Shown here piece by piece: positions 44,412 through 54,932 of a stretch of DNA of 64,000 nt. The first letter of the stretch is position 1. Every line of letters begins with the position of its first letter. Source of the DNA: Echinicola rosea (GTDB lineage: Bacteria; Bacteroidota; Bacteroidia; Cytophagales; Cyclobacteriaceae); NCBI RefSeq assembly GCF_005281475.1, contig NZ_CP040106.1:3190501-3254500 (forward strand), given 5' to 3'. The position numbers and the translations under genes were made by a program. Below the pieces are notes generated by a model, which worked only from the letters and a program-made list of their open reading frames with translations, was not told the DNA's origin and ran no database searches.

Positions 44412-45450
44412 ATTTGACCTTTCTGGGTTTATTCTGTGATTAAATGTACTAAAAAGCCCTTGACCAAAAGTTAAGCCTACTGAAATATTACATTATGGCA
44501 GCACATTTTGAAGGAAAATTTGGGGTATCTGACTGATTTTTTTCATTTCATGGCCTTGACCTCAGGGTTGAATTTGGCGCAATATTTTGGCGCTGACCTC
44601 GGTTCGATTATAAAACCGTCACTGCGAGGCTTAGAGGGAGGCCTGAGCGGGTGGAAGCCGTGGCAGCTCGCCGCGGCGAGTTGCCACACCCTTTTCCAAC
44701 CCACATCCTCCTAAAAAGGGGCCGCAATGACGCTTTTTATACTAAAAATAAGTCGAGCTCATTTTAATATGAATTTTATAATCTGTCTTTGGACGTATTG
44801 CCATCAGAAGCTTAAGAGTTCCCCCAAAAAAGACCTTTAAGCCAGGTAGATAAGCTTAAAGCAGGAAATGTGGCATTATATGAAGGATTTGTGATAAGGC
44901 TTTGGTAATGGCTTCCGTAGATTAGCATTGTGATAAAACTGCTAAAACCATTAAGTAAGTGGTATAAGGCAAAAAAAGTCAATAACAGTACTAAAGGTAC
45001 TGAAGATGTGTAACCTTTAAGATCCCAAAATAATGAGATATCCATCCTACCAACGTGTCATGCCGGTGTTAAAGCAGGAGCCATTCTGCAACGGACGTCG
45101 GCAATTTCTTAGGCTACGGAAGACTATTGTCGATAAGCTGTGGCCAACAAACCATTCGGTTTGCCCATCTCCGCAGCTAGTTTACGTAGCAAGCCGTTAA
45201 AGTTGACACTGGGGAGCCTGCTTATACTACCCTGGGCATCGCGCCAAAAAACGCTCCTCTGACTATTCATTATTGAATTTAATACCGAGTTGTTGCTTTC
45301 ACTACGAGTAGTGGATGTAACGCATAAATGTATGCTGGTGTGCAGCAGCGCGTGTGGAAATTCCGAGCTGTATCACTGTGGTAACAGGTAAAGCCAATTG
45401 CCTGTTTGGAAAATAGGAGTATTAACCTTAACCCAAAATCTATTAATTAC
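44412..45450. other. regulatory gap between the hybrid regulator and susC
   Basis: It contains a 160-bp CGTCA-ended repeat (44601-44760). The stretch 44800-45400 has no recognised gene; a 77-aa minus-strand frame (44812-45045) and a 56-codon plus-strand frame from 45029 have no visible family features. The operator of the hybrid regulator should lie within the last few hundred bases, but I cannot identify it. Confidence 0.45.
44601..44760 (+). repeat. 160-bp CGTCA-ended repeat
   Basis: The best preserved copy: ends GGTTCGATTATAAAACCGTC and AATAAGTCGAGCTC, with inner inverted ends CGTCACTGCG and CGCAATGACG. Confidence 0.7.
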
Positions 45451-48400
45451 ATGAAAGAAAAATTACTAAGAAATAGCAGTTTGATTGTTATCCTGCTATG
45501 CGGTTTGGTGTTTTCTGCAGCTGCGCAATCGCGTCAGGTAGTGGAAGGTACCGTAAAAGAAAAGGATTCCGGGCAGCCCATACCCGGGGTCAGCATTCTT
45601 GAGAAGGGCACCACCAACGGTACCGTGACAGGTATTGACGGTGAATTTAGATTGGAAGTAACTGGTGACAATCCGGTGCTGCGTGTCAGCTTTATCGGTT
45701 ATAAGACACTGGAAACTGAAGTAGGCAACAAGAGTGACTTTGACCTGCACTTGGAAAGTGAGCTTGGCGACCTGGAAGAAGTGGTAGTTGTGGGCTATGG
45801 CCAGCAGAAAAAGGAATCGATTACCGGATCAGTGGCCAATGTCACCAGCCGTGATATCGAGCAGGTGCCTACCGCGACAGTAGGCGGTGCGCTCGCAGGT
45901 AAACTTCCGGGCCTCTCTTTTCGCCAGCCTGATGGTCGTCCCGGTGCGGGGGCTCAGCTCCGTATCCGTAATTTGGGCAATCCCCTTTATGTAATAGACG
46001 GTATCCAAAAAGACGAGGGACAATTCAATAACCTGGCTCCCGGGGATATCGAAAGTATCACGATCCTGAAAGATGCTTCTGCTGCGGTTTACGGTTCTCG
46101 TGCTGCCAACGGCGTGGTAGTGGTAACCACCAAAAGAGGTAGCCGTGGTGAAGAACCTCAGATCAGCATCAATGGCTACTATGGCATTCAGAACTGGTCC
46201 AGATTCCCTGAAGGGGTGAATGGCTACGAGTGGATGCTTGGTCGCGCAGATGCAGACATGAACCAGTTTGGCAGTACCAATATCTCTCGTGAGGAACTTG
46301 ACAAATGGCAAGCAGGTACCGAATATGGCTACCGGTCTTTTGACTGGAGGGACTTTATTATCCAAGGCAATGCCCCACAAAGTAACATTAGTGCAAGTGT
46401 ATCCGGTGGCTCTGAAAAGACCAATTATTACTTGGCCATTACACGATTTGATCAAAAATCAGTGTTCAGTGACGAGTTTGAATTTAACAGGACCAACCTC
46501 CAGTCCAATATCACTACTGACGTGACCGATCGATTGACCGTCGGCTTACAGCTGAACGGTAGATTGGAAAACCGTGAAAATCCTGGTGTACCGGGTGGTG
46601 ATGATTATTGGCAGCCAAGATTTGCATTGTTCAGAAACCGACCTACAGAGCGGCCATATGCCAATGACAATCCCAATTATCCGGCCAATATCAACAATAT
46701 TGAAACCAACTGGGCATTGCTGAATTATGACCGGACTGGATTTTTTACCAATTATTGGAAAAATCTCCAGACCAACTTCACCGCGGAATATGACATTCCG
46801 GTAGAGGGACTGAAAGCAAAGGGATTGTACTCTTATTATTATGCTGATAACTATGTGAATACTTTCGAATATACCTATGATGTATTTGACTATATCCCCG
46901 AGGACGATGAATATATCAGAACAGGTGGAAATGATAATCCTTACAGGGACAGGAATCAACGTAAAATCGAAGAAACGGTAACGCAGCTTCAACTGAATTA
47001 TGACCGTGTATTTGCCGAAGATCATAAGCTGGCGATCCTTGGATTGTACGAACGTATCCAAAGAAGGGACTACAGAAACTTTATCCATTCCGTACCTACT
47101 AATAATTATCTTTCTCTGGTCCAATTTGCAGATATGGACCAATATGATGATTACGATTATGAGGAAGCAAGGATCGGTTATGTAGGTCGTATCAATTATG
47201 AATATAAAGGGAAATACCTCTTGGAAGTTTCCGGAAGGTATGATGCATCATGGAAATTTGCCCCGGACAAACGATGGGGTTTCTTCCCGTCCGTTTCTGC
47301 GGGATGGAGATTGAGCGATGAGGTGTTTATGGATAACATTGCTGCCAAGACCAATCTGGATGAGTTGAAACTGAGGGTTTCCTATGGTGAGTTGGGAGAT
47401 GATAATATTGGTATTGGGCCATTTGATTACTTAAGAGGATATGAATATGGAGTTTCCACTGTAATCTTGGATGGCGAGAATGTGCAAGGTTCGAGAAATA
47501 CCGGTCAGGCGATCGACAACCTATCCTGGTACACCAGTAAGATGTTCGATGTGGGATTGGATTTCTCCTTTGGAGCTGGCAAAATCACGGGTACCATTGA
47601 TTACTTCCATAGGAAAAGAGAAGGTCTAAGGGATATCAGGGATGACGTGTTTCTGCCGTTGGAACTGGGCTATGGTTTGACGGATGAAAACCTCAGCAGT
47701 GATGCTACCCTAGGTGGGGATTTTGGTATCAACTATAACGGAAAAGTGCAGGACCTTACCTTCAGGATCGGCGGTACTTTTGGCTATGCCCGGGGCAAGT
47801 TTCTGAATTCCTATAACCCTGCCTTCAGCAGTAGCTGGAACCATTACCGTAACTCAGGAGAGAACAGATGGAATGGTATTTTCTGGGGATATGAGACCAT
47901 TGGTCAGTTCCAGTCCCAAGAACAGATCGATAACTACGACGTAAATATCGACGGCCAAGGAAACGGCACGCTATTGCCGGGTGACCTGATCTATAAGGAT
48001 GTCAATCAAGACGGTAAAATCGACGGTTATGATGAAAGGCCCATTGGCTACAGCCTAGATGGAACGCCCACGATCAGTTACGGGTTGAACATGTATTTCA
48101 ATTATAAGAATTTTGATTTGACCATGGACTTCTCCGGTGGGTCATTGGCTTCTTATAACCAAAACTGGGAAATGAGATGGCCATACCAAAACGGCGGTAA
48201 CCTTTTGGCCTACATGTACGATGACAGATGGCACCGAGAAGATCCCTACAACTTGGACAGTGAATGGATCCCAGGTGAAAACCCGCCATTGCGCTATAAT
48301 GCAGGAGGCCACAGTAACTACAACAAGAATTCTACTTGGTGGCTGACCAATGTGAAGTACATCAGGATGAGAACGGCTTCCATTGGCTATACACTTCCTC

Positions 48401-48576
48401 CTAAGGTGCTGAGTAAGTTGAAGATTGAGCGGGCAAGGGTGTATTTTACAACCTATAACCTGTTCTCAATCGATAATGTTCACCAGTTTGGGATTGACCC
48501 AGAAGTTAGGGATCCCAATGGGTTGCAGTATCCGCAAAACGTGAACATGAACCTAGGGTTTAATTTGACCTTCTAA
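45451..48576 (+). CDS. SusC-family TonB-dependent outer-membrane transporter
   Basis: Start chosen at 45451, which gives a normal signal peptide (MKEKLLRNSSLIVILLCGLV, cleaved after AAAQS); the frame is open 15 codons further up. The 1041-aa protein has a carboxypeptidase-D-like domain (VEGTVKEKDSGQPIPGVSI), the SusC signature LEEVVVVGYGQQKKESITG, the plug (GALAGKLPG, LYVIDGIQ) and a barrel ending in NMNLGFNLTF. It lacks an STN domain, as expected for control by the divergent hybrid regulator rather than by sigma/anti-sigma. It imports arabino-oligosaccharides (inferred) using energy from TonB. SusD begins 12 nt after its stop. Confidence 0.95.
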   Translation: MKEKLLRNSSLIVILLCGLVFSAAAQSRQVVEGTVKEKDSGQPIPGVSILEKGTTNGTVTGIDGEFRLEVTGDNPVLRVSFIGYKTLETEVGNKSDFDLHLESELGDLEEVVVVGYGQQKKESITGSVANVTSRDIEQVPTATVGGALAGKLPGLSFRQPDGRPGAGAQLRIRNLGNPLYVIDGIQKDEGQFNNLAPGDIESITILKDASAAVYGSRAANGVVVVTTKRGSRGEEPQISINGYYGIQNWSRFPEGVNGYEWMLGRADADMNQFGSTNISREELDKWQAGTEYGYRSFDWRDFIIQGNAPQSNISASVSGGSEKTNYYLAITRFDQKSVFSDEFEFNRTNLQSNITTDVTDRLTVGLQLNGRLENRENPGVPGGDDYWQPRFALFRNRPTERPYANDNPNYPANINNIETNWALLNYDRTGFFTNYWKNLQTNFTAEYDIPVEGLKAKGLYSYYYADNYVNTFEYTYDVFDYIPEDDEYIRTGGNDNPYRDRNQRKIEETVTQLQLNYDRVFAEDHKLAILGLYERIQRRDYRNFIHSVPTNNYLSLVQFADMDQYDDYDYEEARIGYVGRINYEYKGKYLLEVSGRYDASWKFAPDKRWGFFPSVSAGWRLSDEVFMDNIAAKTNLDELKLRVSYGELGDDNIGIGPFDYLRGYEYGVSTVILDGENVQGSRNTGQAIDNLSWYTSKMFDVGLDFSFGAGKITGTIDYFHRKREGLRDIRDDVFLPLELGYGLTDENLSSDATLGGDFGINYNGKVQDLTFRIGGTFGYARGKFLNSYNPAFSSSWNHYRNSGENRWNGIFWGYETIGQFQSQEQIDNYDVNIDGQGNGTLLPGDLIYKDVNQDGKIDGYDERPIGYSLDGTPTISYGLNMYFNYKNFDLTMDFSGGSLASYNQNWEMRWPYQNGGNLLAYMYDDRWHREDPYNLDSEWIPGENPPLRYNAGGHSNYNKNSTWWLTNVKYIRMRTASIGYTLPPKVLSKLKIERARVYFTTYNLFSIDNVHQFGIDPEVRDPNGLQYPQNVNMNLGFNLTF

Positions 48577-48588
48577 ATGAGACTGACC

Positions 48589-50454
48589 ATGAAAAAAATC
48601 ATATTAAGTATTTGTGCATGCGTAGCCTTGTTTACCGCATGTAACGATGAAGAATTCCTTACCCGCGAGCCACAGGATATCCTGTTGGAAGATCAGGTAT
48701 GGGAAAGTGAGGATTTGGTGCTGTCCGTTTTGGCAGACCTCTATAATAGAATTCCAGATTACCAACAGCTAGAGAGCTGGTGGAACTATACCAATTTTGA
48801 TGAGGCTTTTGCTTCCAATGCCGGTGATTACTGGAGACATCAAAACCAAGACTATGGTTATGGTGATTGGGGCATGTGGGACTACGGATTTATCCGTGAC
48901 CTTAACCTCTTCATAGAGAGCGCCGAGGCGGCTGATCAGCTTGACCCGAATGTAAGGGACAGGTTTATTGCCGAGGCCAAATTTATCCGTGCCATGTCGT
49001 ATTTTGAACATGTCAAAAGAATGGGGGGAGTACCCTTGATTTTAGAATCATTGGAATATGACTACAGTGGAGATCCTACCTACTTGCAGTATCCGAGGGC
49101 AAAAGAGCATGAAATCTATGATTTTGTGATTGAAGAGATGGAGGCCATCAAAGGGGATTTGCCTGATGGAGGTACTGTATCTAGGGCTACAATGGGAGCT
49201 GCATTGGCTTTAGAAGCAAGAGCTGCTTTGTATGCCGCTTCTATTGCAAAATATGGACAGAATACTCCTAACGTGTCCCTTCCTGGTGAAGAAGTAGGTA
49301 TTCCCGCGAGCATGGCAGATGGTTACTATACTACTGCATTGGATGCAGCAGAAGAGCTGATGGGTATGGGAACTTACCAGTTGTACAATAATGATCCAGA
49401 TCCTGCAGAAAACTTTACCAATATCTTCCTGAACAAATCAGCGAATAATGAGGTGATTTTTGCCAAGGACTATTTGGTGCAGGCCCGAACACATTATTTC
49501 ACCATCGAGACCATTCCGAGATCCCTTCGTGAAGAAAATACGGTAGGGGGTAAACTGAACCCTTCACTGAATTTGGTACAATCTTTCGAGCTATTGGACA
49601 ATACCTTTGCGCCGTTGCCGACGACGGATGAAAACGGTGATCCGATCTATTACGATGAACCAGAGGACATCTTTGCAGGTAGGGATCCAAGATTGGCAGG
49701 AACTGTGATCCTTCCAGGGACTACATTTAGAGGAAGTGAAGTAGATATCTGGGCTGGATGGAGAACAGCGGACGGAGGCTTGATTACTTCCGACCAACTA
49801 GGCGGGAGAGGCGAGCTGCCTAACGGCGAAAGTGCCCAGCTAGTAGGCTTTGACGGTCCCATACCTAACCTGGAATGGTCTGCACAGAATGGCTTTTATA
49901 TCAGAAAGTTTGTGGATACCCAGGTTGGTTCAGGACAACGTGGTACGAGGAGTTCGGTATGGTGGATTCGTTTTCGCTATGCAGAGGTGCTGCTGAACGC
50001 TGCGGAGGCGGCATTCGAGTTGGGGGACAACGCCAAGGCAGCCGAGTACATGAACCAAGTAAGGAGAAGAGCAGGTATGCCAGTGGATTTGGCGCCTTCG
50101 GAAATTACATTTGACAGGATCATACACGAACGTAGAGTGGAGCTTTCTTTCGAGAACCATATCTTATGGGACTATAAACGATGGAGAATAGCCCACCAAG
50201 TGTGGAATGGTGAAGCGGTACCGCTTACCAATGACCCTAGTGAATCACAAGCCATCAGTACCCGTGTATTTGGGCTGAACCCTTACAAAGTGTACGCACC
50301 TGGCACCGCGAACCATGAGAAATGGGTATTTGAGGAGTTTTTGCCAACCCCGGTATTTAACCCACACAGGTTCCGTTTGGGCAACTATTATTCCCGAATC
50401 GGTGACGATGTACTGAACGGCAATCCGAAGATTGTCAGAAACCCTAACCATTAA
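48589..50454 (+). CDS. SusD/RagB-family surface lipoprotein
   Basis: Start chosen at 48589 (MKKIILSICACVALFTAC, Cys near residue 18); an in-frame ATG at 48577 directly follows the susC stop. The 621-aa protein is longer than the SusD at 30378. It shows FLTREPQDILLEDQVW at the N-terminus, AEAKFIRAMSYFEHVKRMGGVPL, the helical TPR core, RYAEVLLNAAEAAFELGD and a late HERRVELSFENHILWDYKRW. It binds the glycan at the cell surface and caps the SusC channel. It is followed 13 nt later by the DUF3823 lipoprotein gene. Confidence 0.95.
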   Translation: MKKIILSICACVALFTACNDEEFLTREPQDILLEDQVWESEDLVLSVLADLYNRIPDYQQLESWWNYTNFDEAFASNAGDYWRHQNQDYGYGDWGMWDYGFIRDLNLFIESAEAADQLDPNVRDRFIAEAKFIRAMSYFEHVKRMGGVPLILESLEYDYSGDPTYLQYPRAKEHEIYDFVIEEMEAIKGDLPDGGTVSRATMGAALALEARAALYAASIAKYGQNTPNVSLPGEEVGIPASMADGYYTTALDAAEELMGMGTYQLYNNDPDPAENFTNIFLNKSANNEVIFAKDYLVQARTHYFTIETIPRSLREENTVGGKLNPSLNLVQSFELLDNTFAPLPTTDENGDPIYYDEPEDIFAGRDPRLAGTVILPGTTFRGSEVDIWAGWRTADGGLITSDQLGGRGELPNGESAQLVGFDGPIPNLEWSAQNGFYIRKFVDTQVGSGQRGTRSSVWWIRFRYAEVLLNAAEAAFELGDNAKAAEYMNQVRRRAGMPVDLAPSEITFDRIIHERRVELSFENHILWDYKRWRIAHQVWNGEAVPLTNDPSESQAISTRVFGLNPYKVYAPGTANHEKWVFEEFLPTPVFNPHRFRLGNYYSRIGDDVLNGNPKIVRNPNH

Positions 50455-50467
50455 GGATTAAAGAAAT

Positions 50468-51172
50468 ATGAAAAAGAACATAAAATATCTTGCGGGACTT
50501 TGCCTGATGGCTTTGGGCATGAGTTCTTGTGAATATGACAACTACGATGAGCCCAAGTTGCTTTTTGATGGTAACATTGTGTATGAAGGTGAACCCATTG
50601 GCGTAAGCTATAATGACGTTTACTTCCAGCTGTGGGAAGAGGGATGGCAAACCTTTGGAAACATTGGTGTGGCCATAGACCAAGATGGTTCATTCAGTTC
50701 CCTGCTGTTTGCAGGAGATTACAAGTTGATCATCCCAGCCGATCAGGGGCCATTTATGAACCTGACCAACTCGGAATCAGGTTCGGATACCATTCCCTTG
50801 AACCTCACGGGGAGCATGAATATGGACATCGAGGTGCTTCCATATTACATGATCCGAAATGTGGACATTTCCGGCAACAGCAGTGAGGTGACTGCCAATT
50901 TTAGCTTGGAACAAATCATCACAGATGCCAATGCCCGCGGTGTAAACGAAGTGGTGCTTTACTTGAGCAAGACGGCATTCGTGGACGGACGTACCAGTAT
51001 CAGCTCTGCCAGATTGGGCGGAGGAGATATTGCTGATATGTCCAGTATCCAATTGTCCACAGAGGTGCCTAACATGACACCTACACAAGGTTATGTCTTT
51101 GCCAGAGTGGGACTGAGGATCGATGGTGTGGAGGATATGCTGTTTTCTAACATCGAAAGAATAGATTTCTAA
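50468..51172 (+). CDS. DUF3823-type SusCD-associated lipoprotein
   Basis: A 234-aa lipoprotein (signal MKKNIKYLAGLCLMALGMSS, then Cys). The body fits the DUF3823 pattern: YDEPKLLFDGNIVYEG, an LWEEGWQTFG segment, a DQDGSFSSLLFAGDYKL beta-strand pair, and a second beta-sandwich with VLPYYMIRNVDI. Members are encoded directly after SusC/SusD pairs and are thought to be surface glycan-binding or scaffold proteins. No catalytic motif is visible. It is the third gene of the susCD operon, with 13-nt spacing. A 171-bp repeat starts 12 nt after its stop and may end the transcript. Confidence 0.8.
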   Translation: MKKNIKYLAGLCLMALGMSSCEYDNYDEPKLLFDGNIVYEGEPIGVSYNDVYFQLWEEGWQTFGNIGVAIDQDGSFSSLLFAGDYKLIIPADQGPFMNLTNSESGSDTIPLNLTGSMNMDIEVLPYYMIRNVDISGNSSEVTANFSLEQIITDANARGVNEVVLYLSKTAFVDGRTSISSARLGGGDIADMSSIQLSTEVPNMTPTQGYVFARVGLRIDGVEDMLFSNIERIDF

Positions 51173-51596
51173 TGATCAGTATAATCCCGGATTATGCGTT
51201 GGGAATCGTAGTGAGAGCTGAAATGGCAAGAAAATCAGTTAGTTTGGAGGCATTCGCGTAGCACCGCTACGGTTATGCCGAAAACTAAAGTGAAACGACT
51301 GATTTTGTCCGCCGCGGCGGATCAGGTCGCAACACCTGTGCGCCGTGGCGTAGATAGGCTAGTGCATATTCCGGGATAATTCATTGCTAGGAGCTTGCGA
51401 CGTGGCAATCCCTAACCTAAATGGATAGATTGCGTCACATCACTGTCGCTGCGTTCGCAATGACCTTTTCCAGTCCGTCATAGCGATGGGGTATGGAGCG
51501 ATCTCATCTTATGCATATGAGATTGCTTCACTCCTTTCGCAATGACGTATTGGGCTGGATTTGTTATAACCAATTGACCCTAAATAAAACCAAATT
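51173..51596. repeat. intergenic repeats after the DUF3823 gene
   Basis: Positions 51184-51377 are a copy of the 171-bp inverted-end element, here enlarged by a GC-rich insert (CCGCCGCGGCGGA). Positions 51389-51547 carry one and a half CGTCACTGCGAGG-type repeats, ending CGCAATGACG. No gene. Confidence 0.7.
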
Positions 51597-52661
51597 ATGA
51601 AACCACTGTTAGCTTTGATTTTTTATATAGCCACAATGATATCCATGTTGGCCTGCTCTAGCAATGCCCAGGAGCCTGTTCCTGATCCTGTGGAGGAGGA
51701 TGAAGAAGATGTCCAAGGTCAATACACCAATCCCGTTTGGGAGCCGGTTTTGGCAGATCCCACAGTGGTGAAGTCGGGAGAAACTTTCTATGCCTATGGC
51801 ACCGAAGACAATTGGGGCGATGAAGGGGGGTATCACCTCGTGCCCGTGATCAAATCAAAAGACTTAACCCATTGGGAGTTGGTGGGGGATGCGCTATCCT
51901 CCAAACCCACATGGAAGCCAGAAGGGGGCATCTGGGCACCAGATGTCACCAAAGTAGGCGATCAGTATTTTATGTATTATTCCTTTTCCACCTGGGGAGA
52001 TGCCAACCCTGGTATTGGCTTGGCCATAGCGGACAATCCGGAAGGCCCATTTGAGGATTACGGGAAAATTTTTGACTCCCAAAGCATTGGTGTAAGCAAT
52101 TCCATTGATCCCTTTTTTTATGAAGAAGATGGTCATAAATACTTGTTTTGGGGAAGTTTTAGAGGGCTTTTTATGATAAAGCTCACCGAAGACGGAAAGG
52201 CTACCGAAGGACAGAAAGTCCAAGTAGCCGGCGATCACCTTGAAGCCAGCTATATTTTAAAGAAAAACGGTTTTTATTACCTTTTTGGATCATATGGTTC
52301 TTGCTGTGAAGGAGCCAACAGCAGTTATCAAGTTTGGGTGGGAAGATCAGAAAAACTGGAAGGTCCCTATCTGGACAAAGCAGGAAATAGGCTCTTGGAC
52401 GGCCACTTTGGAGAGCTGGTGGTCAAGGGGAATCTTGGCGATAACGGTTTTGCAGGGCCAGGGCATAACGCAGAAGTCGTCACCGATAAAGAAGGAACTG
52501 ACTGGCTGATTTACCATGGTATGCTTAAAAGCCAGCCCAGGACCAATAATGGTACCAACAGAAGAACACTGCTGATTGATCCGATTCTCTGGAACGACGG
52601 TTGGCCGATGCTCTTCAGGCACGAACCCAGCACCACGGCCACTGATGGCCCAAAATTTTAA
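51597..52661 (+). CDS. GH43 lipoprotein, endo-arabinanase/arabinosidase-like
   Basis: A 354-aa lipoprotein (MKPLLALIFYIATMISMLAC). The propeller begins NPVWEPVLADPTVVKSG (base Asp), with Asp in SNSIDPFFYEEDG and Glu in HLEASYILKKNG. The segment FGSYGSCCEG and the GPGHNAEVVTD His are characteristic of GH43 members close to arabinan endo-1,5-alpha-L-arabinosidases. It opens the enzyme operon downstream of susCD. It may cut the arabinan backbone or remove terminal arabinose, and the subfamily needs a search. An acidic linker after the lipid Cys suggests a tethered catalytic domain. Confidence 0.88.
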   Translation: MKPLLALIFYIATMISMLACSSNAQEPVPDPVEEDEEDVQGQYTNPVWEPVLADPTVVKSGETFYAYGTEDNWGDEGGYHLVPVIKSKDLTHWELVGDALSSKPTWKPEGGIWAPDVTKVGDQYFMYYSFSTWGDANPGIGLAIADNPEGPFEDYGKIFDSQSIGVSNSIDPFFYEEDGHKYLFWGSFRGLFMIKLTEDGKATEGQKVQVAGDHLEASYILKKNGFYYLFGSYGSCCEGANSSYQVWVGRSEKLEGPYLDKAGNRLLDGHFGELVVKGNLGDNGFAGPGHNAEVVTDKEGTDWLIYHGMLKSQPRTNNGTNRRTLLIDPILWNDGWPMLFRHEPSTTATDGPKF

Positions 52662-52689
52662 TTAAACGTCCATGATACCCTTAAAACCT

Positions 52690-54777
52690 ATGCATCCTTT
52701 AAAAAAATTATTTTTCGTTTTTTTATTTTTAATACCTCTTGTGCTCCATGCCCAAGTAGAACCTGTCCTTTCCGATTTTGACAAGAAAGGGGAGGCTTCG
52801 GTAGAGCGTACCTCTAGCGGTTTGCTCGTATCGTGGCCTGCTGGAAAAGACCAACATGGTAAACTCGCCATTAATACCAAAAGTGATCAGCCGCTTTTTG
52901 AATCATGGCAGTTGGTGCGGGCGGGAGAATCTGTAGAACTTGCGAAAAGCATTGACCCAATGTTTTTACTAACGGTTGGCGAACGGGATTTGAGCAAGGA
53001 AAGTGGTTGGAATATCTTTTTTGACCGTACCGCCTATAAACCCCATGAAACCCACCGGGTGCAGTTGGAAAAATCCCACGTCGAGGTATTGAGCGATGGG
53101 CAGCGATCGGTTATTAAGGTAGGCGATCTGACCGCAGGGAATTTTTCTGGCTGGTTAGAAGTGACGCTTTACCACGGCAGTCCATTGGTCAATATCGCTG
53201 CTGTCATGCACACGGAAGAGGATGCCAAAGCGATCATTTATGATGCCGGCTTGGTGACCAATGATCAAGTATGGAATGAGATATTTTGGTCGGATACAGA
53301 GGGGTATTTGCAGTCAAAGGCTGCTAGTCAACAGGTAGGGAAAAGTGAAAATCTAGCCGTAAAGTACAGGACGATAATTGGTGAAAGCGAGCAAGGGAGT
53401 ATGGCGGTGTTTCCGGCACCGCACCAGTTTTTTTACCCATTGGACAATGTGTACAACCTCCAATATGTTTGGTCTGGCGAAAATTACAGGGATGAGGTAG
53501 ATGGTTTTGGCATCGGCATCAGGCATGACCTTATGGGTGACAACAGGCATGTACCTTGGTTCAATGCTCCTCCCCACACCGATCAGCGACTCAATTTCTT
53601 TGTTTACCTAAGTGCCACCAAAGATGGGCAGGTCATGGAGCAGGTAAAGAAATTTACCAGAAATGATCAGTACAAACCATTGCCTGGTTATAGGACCATG
53701 GCCAGCCACTTTCATACCGAACATATGGATGATATTCTTACCCATAAGCCGGTGCCTGATATTCCCGGTCACGTGAAAGCCTTACGTACCATGGGTGTGA
53801 ATATCATGCATCTGGGAGAATACCACTTGGCTGGAAATCCACGCGATCCCGGGCCGAGGAGGTTGCCGGAACTGGATTTGATGTTTGCTGAATGTGAACG
53901 GCTGAGTACAGCGGATTTTCTGATGCTTCCGGGGGAAGAACCTAATTGCCATTTCGGAGGACACTGGATGAATATTTTTCCAAATCCTGTTTATTGGATC
54001 ATGTCCAGACAGGAAGGTGAACCTTTTGTGGAGGATCACCCCGAATACGGTAAAGTTTATCGTGTGGGAAATAAGGAAGAGATGTTGCGGCTGCTGGAGG
54101 AAGAGAAGGGTTTGGCTTGGACTGCGCATGCCCGTACCAAGGGTTCCAAAGGCTATCCAGACGCTTATAAAGATGAAGCATTCTTCCATTCGGACCGCTT
54201 TAACGGTGCCGCTTGGAAGTCCCTTCCTGCAGACCTTTCCAACCCTAATTTGGGAAGAAGGGTGTTGAAATTGATGGACGATATGGCCAATTGGGGCGAA
54301 CGAAAATACGTCATCGGTGAAGCTGATCTCTTTAAATTGGAACCGGATTATGAAATCTATGGCAATATGAATGTCAATTACCTTCAATTGGACAAACTTC
54401 CAAAATTTGAAGATGGTTGGCAGCCCGTGGTGGATGCGATGGAGTCAGGAAAGTTCTTTGTCACTACTGGAGAGGTGCTTTTGCCCACTTTCACTATCAA
54501 TGGAAAAGGAAGTGGCGAAGTGTTAAAGCTGGATGGCAATGGAAAAGCCACGGTCAAGGTGAGTGCAGAATGGACATTTCCCCTCCAATACGCAGAGATC
54601 ATTTCCGGAGATGGAGAGCAGGTGTATCGAGAGACCATTGACTTGAAAGCAACCCGTGCGTTTGGGGAAGATGAATTTACTTTTGAAGTGGACTTGAAAG
54701 GCCGCACATGGGTAAGGCTGGAAATGTGGGATGCAGCAGTAAATGGTGCTTTTACACAGCCGGTATGGATAGAATAA
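52690..54777 (+). CDS. secreted PHP/CehA-like metallohydrolase
   Basis: Start chosen at 52690 (MHPLKKLFFVFLFLIPLVLH, cleaved after AQ); 52672 is possible. The 695-aa protein has an N-terminal beta-rich domain of about 320 residues, then a PHP-like metal domain. That domain has SHFHTEHMDD (HxH, near residue 345), a GEYHLAGN segment, a LMLPGEEPNCHFGGHW segment, TAHARTKGS and a GEADLFK. These ligands match the CehA/McbA family of metallohydrolases. A final beta domain follows. It is 28 nt behind the GH43 gene. Such proteins recur in glycan loci with no agreed activity; a phosphoesterase or esterase role is guesswork. The extracytoplasmic location is clear. Confidence 0.7.
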   Translation: MHPLKKLFFVFLFLIPLVLHAQVEPVLSDFDKKGEASVERTSSGLLVSWPAGKDQHGKLAINTKSDQPLFESWQLVRAGESVELAKSIDPMFLLTVGERDLSKESGWNIFFDRTAYKPHETHRVQLEKSHVEVLSDGQRSVIKVGDLTAGNFSGWLEVTLYHGSPLVNIAAVMHTEEDAKAIIYDAGLVTNDQVWNEIFWSDTEGYLQSKAASQQVGKSENLAVKYRTIIGESEQGSMAVFPAPHQFFYPLDNVYNLQYVWSGENYRDEVDGFGIGIRHDLMGDNRHVPWFNAPPHTDQRLNFFVYLSATKDGQVMEQVKKFTRNDQYKPLPGYRTMASHFHTEHMDDILTHKPVPDIPGHVKALRTMGVNIMHLGEYHLAGNPRDPGPRRLPELDLMFAECERLSTADFLMLPGEEPNCHFGGHWMNIFPNPVYWIMSRQEGEPFVEDHPEYGKVYRVGNKEEMLRLLEEEKGLAWTAHARTKGSKGYPDAYKDEAFFHSDRFNGAAWKSLPADLSNPNLGRRVLKLMDDMANWGERKYVIGEADLFKLEPDYEIYGNMNVNYLQLDKLPKFEDGWQPVVDAMESGKFFVTTGEVLLPTFTINGKGSGEVLKLDGNGKATVKVSAEWTFPLQYAEIISGDGEQVYRETIDLKATRAFGEDEFTFEVDLKGRTWVRLEMWDAAVNGAFTQPVWIE

Positions 54778-54932
54778 GGAAGTGTCTAATATTTAGTGGC
54801 AAGTAGAAAGAAGTGAGACTTGAGAGAGGAGACATGGGACGTTGAATACGGAGCAGCAACGTCTCCTCCTTTAGGAATCAGTAAGCGTAAAGAAATCAAA
54901 CTTAATTAAACCATATTGAAATGACTTTTAAC
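54778..54932. other. intergenic gap with low-complexity GAGAC stretch
   Basis: Positions 54810-54845 contain GTGAGACTTGAGAGAGGAGACATGGGAC, a relative (opposite strand) of the TCTCATATCTCA array before the GH127 gene. No gene. Confidence 0.4.

Noticed and set aside
44812..45045. 77-aa minus-strand hydrophobic frame before susC
   Set aside because: Single short frame with no family features in a region expected to hold regulatory DNA. I left it as intergenic.
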